A stretch of DNA of 64,000 bases from Rhodoferax antarcticus ANT.BR. GTDB taxonomy: Bacteria > Pseudomonadota > Gammaproteobacteria > Burkholderiales > Burkholderiaceae_C. The stretch covers positions 62,001-126,000 of the forward strand of contig NZ_MSYM01000011.1 in NCBI RefSeq assembly GCF_001938565.1, read 5' to 3'. Each line of letters opens with the position of its first letter. The first letter of the stretch is position 1. The position numbers and the translations under genes were made by a program. This document shows positions 61,205-64,000 of this stretch, in pieces. The notes beneath the pieces were generated by a model that was given only the letters and a program-made list of their open reading frames with translations, searched no databases and had not been told where the DNA came from.

Positions 61205-62363
61205 CATGAAGGGTGTGTTCGGCCACTGGTGCTGTCACGGTCAGCCCGGATGTGCTGGTGTCGCGGTAGTTGTAGGTGCTCAACGGCATGCCGTTGGCAT
61301 TGATGATGCTGGCCACATGCGGGCTGTTGGCACGCGCGCCGCGGCAAATGACCACGGCGGTTTCACCATTGGCCAGATGCACATAGGTGCCGGGCGGGTA
61401 AAAACCCAGCGCTGCGGCCATGGCTTGGCGCAGTTGGACGGTGTCTGGGGAGCTTTGCATCACCAACATTTTGGTGGCGGCCAGCGGCAACATGGCGTGG
61501 CGCACCTGGCGCGGCGCCATTTTGGCGATCAGCGCGTCGGCCAGATTCATCAGGCGCACCAGCATCAAAGGGGCACCCTCACCTTCGAGGAGATCGGGTG
61601 TGTGGTGCCATTGCACGATGACCAGCAAGCTTGGGTCTAGCACGCCCAGACGCTGCAAGATGGTCACGCCCAACGCTGCGTGGTCATCAATGTCTTGGCG
61701 CTGAGCCGGGTTGGGGGCGGTTTTTTGGCGCGCCAGGTTGTCTTGCAGGCGAGCCATGCCAATGTTCATCACCAGCGCGGCGCGCATCAGGGTGGCGCGT
61801 GCACTAGGCTTTAAAGCCAGCTTGTCGGCGGTGAGCGAGCACACCAGCCCCGACAGCAGCGCGTGGGTGGCACAGTAGCCCAGGCTCAGGTCAGGCAGCG
61901 CCTGAAACAAGGTGAACAGGCCTTCGTCGGGGTTGCTTTGCAGCAGCGCCAGGGCGCGGTCTTCCAGCGCGTCAAGCCTCGGCAAGGGGCTAACCGCGGA
62001 TACCCCTTGGTACAGCAGGCCGCGCAGCACATCTTGCACATCCATCCAGCCGCCACTCACTTCGTGGCCGGGCAGAAAGTCGTCCTCGGCGATCTCGCTG
62101 GGCAGCGGCATCTGGGCCAGCAGCGACAGATCGGCACCCTCGTTGTAAAACCTGCGCATCTGGCGGTCTAGGCTGCGCTGCCAGGCTTGGGCATCGGCTT
62201 CGGTCATGCAGGCCTGGCGCTCGGCGAGCATGTCGCGGTGCGCTTCAGTGCTCAGAATTTGCTGGCGGCGCAGCAGTAACTGCCCGCCGGGGCTCCAGAT
62301 ATCCACCGGCAGAGGTTTGCCCAGTTGCACCCGCTCCAGCGGCACCGGCACATATTTGGGCAT
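61152..62363 (-). CDS. Degenerate HD-GYP-like domain protein
   Basis: A 403-aa cytoplasmic protein. After an N-terminal ~90-residue helical region the C-terminal two thirds follow the HD-GYP fold (ATHALLSGLVCSL, DIDDHAALGVTILQRLG, LVIVQWHHTPDL), but the catalytic HD pair reads MN in LVMNIGMARL and the GYP loop is missing (LEGEGAPLMLV). It therefore probably binds c-di-GMP or partners rather than hydrolysing it. ATG 62363 overlaps the alr stop (TGATG). It converges on and overlaps the res gene. Confidence 0.75.
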   Translation of the reverse strand: MPKYVPVPLERVQLGKPLPVDIWSPGGQLLLRRQQILSTEAHRDMLAERQACMTEADAQAWQRSLDRQMRRFYNEGADLSLLAQMPLPSEIAEDDFLPGHEVSGGWMDVQDVLRGLLYQGVSAVSPLPRLDALEDRALALLQSNPDEGLFTLFQALPDLSLGYCATHALLSGLVCSLTADKLALKPSARATLMRAALVMNIGMARLQDNLARQKTAPNPAQRQDIDDHAALGVTILQRLGVLDPSLLVIVQWHHTPDLLEGEGAPLMLVRLMNLADALIAKMAPRQVRHAMLPLAATKMLVMQSSPDTVQLRQAMAAALGFYPPGTYVHLANGETAVVICRGARANSPHVASIINANGMPLSTYNYRDTSTSGLTVTAPVAEHTLHVKVNPDKVKRLRQLHGV

Positions 62364-63499
62364 CAGTCTTGCACCTGTGCCGGCACACGCCGTGCCAGTG
62401 CGCACATCAGCTCGTAACCCAAGGTGCCTGCGGCGTACGCTACCTCGTCAATGCTCAGTACCGCAGCGTTGCTGGCGCGGCCCCAGAGCGTCACTTCGGT
62501 GCCAAAACCAACGCTTAGGCCCGCACGGAGCAGCGGCGTGAGGTCGACGGCGAGCATGTCCATGCTGACGCGCCCGAGCGTGCGGGTGCGCTGGCCTGCC
62601 ACCAGAATGGGTGTGCCGGTGGGGCAGACGCGCGGGTAGCCGTCGGCATAACCGCAGGCCACCACGCCTATCGTCATCGGCTTGTCCGCCACAAAATTTG
62701 AGCCATAACCGACGCTAGCCCCCGTATCTATTGCCTGAGTAGCTATTATCTTTGATGATAACGTCATGGTCGGCAGCAGGCCCCAATCTGCGCTGGTGTG
62801 CTGCGGATGGTCTGGCGAACTGCCGTACAGCAAGATACCCGGGCGGATCCAGTCAGACACCAGGCTGTCTTGCGGGTCTGAATCTGTCGCCGCATGGTCT
62901 GTCATGTGGCGCAAGGTGGCGGCGCTGTTGCTTAAAGTGCGCTCGCCGGGCAAATCGCGAGTGACCTCGTTGAACACCCGCGTCTGGTGAATGATGCCGC
63001 GCGCACCGTCGGCGTCGCTGAAGTGCGTCATCAGCGAGATTTCATCCACCTGCGCCAGCGCATTGAGCCGCGCCCAGGCACTGCGAAAGCGCTCTGGCGT
63101 GAAACCCAGCCGGTTCATGCCGGAATTCAGTTTCAGGAAAACGCGGTGCGGCAGATTGGTCTTGTGCGCGGCCAGCATGTCAATCTGCTCGTCGCAATGC
63201 ACCGTGTGCCACAGGTCCAGGCGCGAGCACAGTTCCAGGTCACGCGTTTCAAACACGCCTTCCAGGAGCAGGATCGGGCCACGCCAGCCCAAAGCGCGCA
63301 CCCGCTGGGCTTCCTCCAGATCCAGCAGGGCAAAACCATCGGCGCTGCGCAAGCCCTCAAACGCCCGCTCAATGCCGTGACCATAGGCATTGGCCTTGAC
63401 CACTGCCCAGGTTTTGGCGTCAGGGGCGGCCTGGCGCGCGCGCGCCAAATTGTGCTGCAGTGCAGCAGAGTGAATGGTGGCGAGGATCGGGCGGGGCAT
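62363..63499 (-). CDS. alr: Alanine racemase
   Basis: A 378-aa fold-III PLP racemase making D-alanine for peptidoglycan. PLP lysine in WAVVKANAYGHG, LKLNSGMNRLGF, and the second active-site tyrosine region CGYADGYPR. Residues about 245-262 (SSKIIATQAIDTGASVGYGS region) are encoded in part by a copy of the dispersed repeat. The ATG at 63499 is chosen over the upstream frame to 63544. Confidence 0.93.
   Translation of the reverse strand: MPRPILATIHSAALQHNLARARQAAPDAKTWAVVKANAYGHGIERAFEGLRSADGFALLDLEEAQRVRALGWRGPILLLEGVFETRDLELCSRLDLWHTVHCDEQIDMLAAHKTNLPHRVFLKLNSGMNRLGFTPERFRSAWARLNALAQVDEISLMTHFSDADGARGIIHQTRVFNEVTRDLPGERTLSNSAATLRHMTDHAATDSDPQDSLVSDWIRPGILLYGSSPDHPQHTSADWGLLPTMTLSSKIIATQAIDTGASVGYGSNFVADKPMTIGVVACGYADGYPRVCPTGTPILVAGQRTRTLGRVSMDMLAVDLTPLLRAGLSVGFGTEVTLWGRASNAAVLSIDEVAYAAGTLGYELMCALARRVPAQVQD
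62712..62758 (+). repeat. Dispersed repeat inside alr, diverged
   Basis: ACGCTAGCCCCCGTATCTAT then GCCTGAGTAGCTATTATC; read on the minus strand within alr in frame. Confidence 0.6.
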
Positions 63500-63628
63500 G
63501 GTGTGATGCGCTTTGAGACAATAAGAATGAGCGGATTTTGACACTGCCGTGCCGTGCTATAACCCCGCCCTGTTCGGAGACAAATAACATCGATTGGAGC
63601 CTGGTTCACAGGCGTGTCTTTTTTCCTG

Positions 63629-64000
63629 ATGAAACGCGGCTTTTACACCATCATGGCAGCGCAGTTTTTTAGCTCGCTGGCAGACAACGCATTATTTGTG
63701 GCCGCCGTGCAGTTGCTGCGTTCCAATCAGTCCCCTGATTGGCAGCAGGCGGCGCTGGTGCCAATGTTTGCGCTGTTTTATGTGGTGCTGGCGCCGTATG
63801 TTGGCGCGCTGGCGGACTCCATGCCCAAGGGCCGGGTCATGCTGATCAGCAATTTCATCAAGGTGGCGGGTTGCCTGTTCATGCTGTTTGGCTCGCACCC
63901 GCTGCTCGCTTATGCGGTGGTGGGCCTGGGCGCAGCGGCCTATTCACCTGCCAAATACGGCATCCTGACCGAATTACTGCCCGCCTCGCAGTTGGTCAAG
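63629..64000 (+). CDS. lplT: Lysophospholipid transporter LplT, N-terminal part
   Basis: The first 124 codons of an MFS protein that runs off the right edge: MKRGFYTIMAAQFFSSLADN, ALFYVVLAPYVGALADSMPK and GAAAYSPAKYGILTELLP are highly typical of LplT, which flips lysophospholipids for reacylation. A GTG at 63614 in frame is an alternative start (GGAGCC upstream at about 63596). Divergent from alr. Confidence 0.88.
   Translation, partial: MKRGFYTIMAAQFFSSLADNALFVAAVQLLRSNQSPDWQQAALVPMFALFYVVLAPYVGALADSMPKGRVMLISNFIKVAGCLFMLFGSHPLLAYAVVGLGAAAYSPAKYGILTELLPASQLVK

Overview
The window looks like a chromosomal segment of a diazotrophic betaproteobacterium of the Comamonadaceae, most likely Rhodoferax-like. 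This rests on the protein sequences, the gene content (nif, mod, dra, cowN together) and a dispersed 'CTAGCCCTTAT...CAGCTAT' repeat that I associate with that family. No 16S gene or other marker is present, so the genus is an inference.

Positions 1-33025 are almost entirely devoted to molybdenum nitrogen fixation. After the 5' end of an iscS gene (minus strand) come nifA and a long sigma54-type operon: nifB-fdxN-hesB-TPR-nifZ-nifZ-DUF3024-nifS-nifT-unknown-SIR2. Next, on the minus strand, is a molybdenum operon, modE-modA-(nifX-like)-modD-nifQ-modB-modC, with two ModE-type boxes at its head. A second, damaged modA-like gene and the remains of a Mop domain lie beside it. A further minus-strand block carries the nitrogenase ADP-ribosylation system (unknown 202-aa gene, draT, draG, fmdB-like, cowN) behind a sigma54 promoter and NifA site. 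The structural operon nifHDK plus an FeSII (Shethna)-type ferredoxin follows. A GGDEF/EAL signalling gene on the opposite strand separates it from nifE-nifN-nifX-DUF269-DUF683-fdxB. The NifA protein has the interdomain cysteine motif of the oxygen-sensitive, NifL-independent class, and no nifL is present.

Positions 33026-53741 are ordinary chromosomal genes: a bifunctional PBP, two MFS transporters, a TlpA-like thioredoxin, the AmmeMemoRadiSam trio, an AmpG-like permease, a two-component system, waaF, a zinc-ribbon protein, ilvE, a glycine-zipper protein, Skp/OmpH, radA and a P-type ATPase. A 159-bp MITE-like element sits exactly in the stop/start junction of the two-component operon. Positions 53770-61204 are a small defence module: a VapBC-type toxin-antitoxin pair and a type III-like restriction-modification pair whose methyltransferase has an in-frame amber codon near its presumed ATG. 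Positions 61152-64000 hold a degenerate HD-GYP-like gene, alr and the start of lplT.

The most distinctive non-genic signal is a ~45-bp dispersed repeat with about 15 recognisable copies in 64 kb. They lie at gene ends and operon borders, and in several places inside or at the edge of coding sequences.
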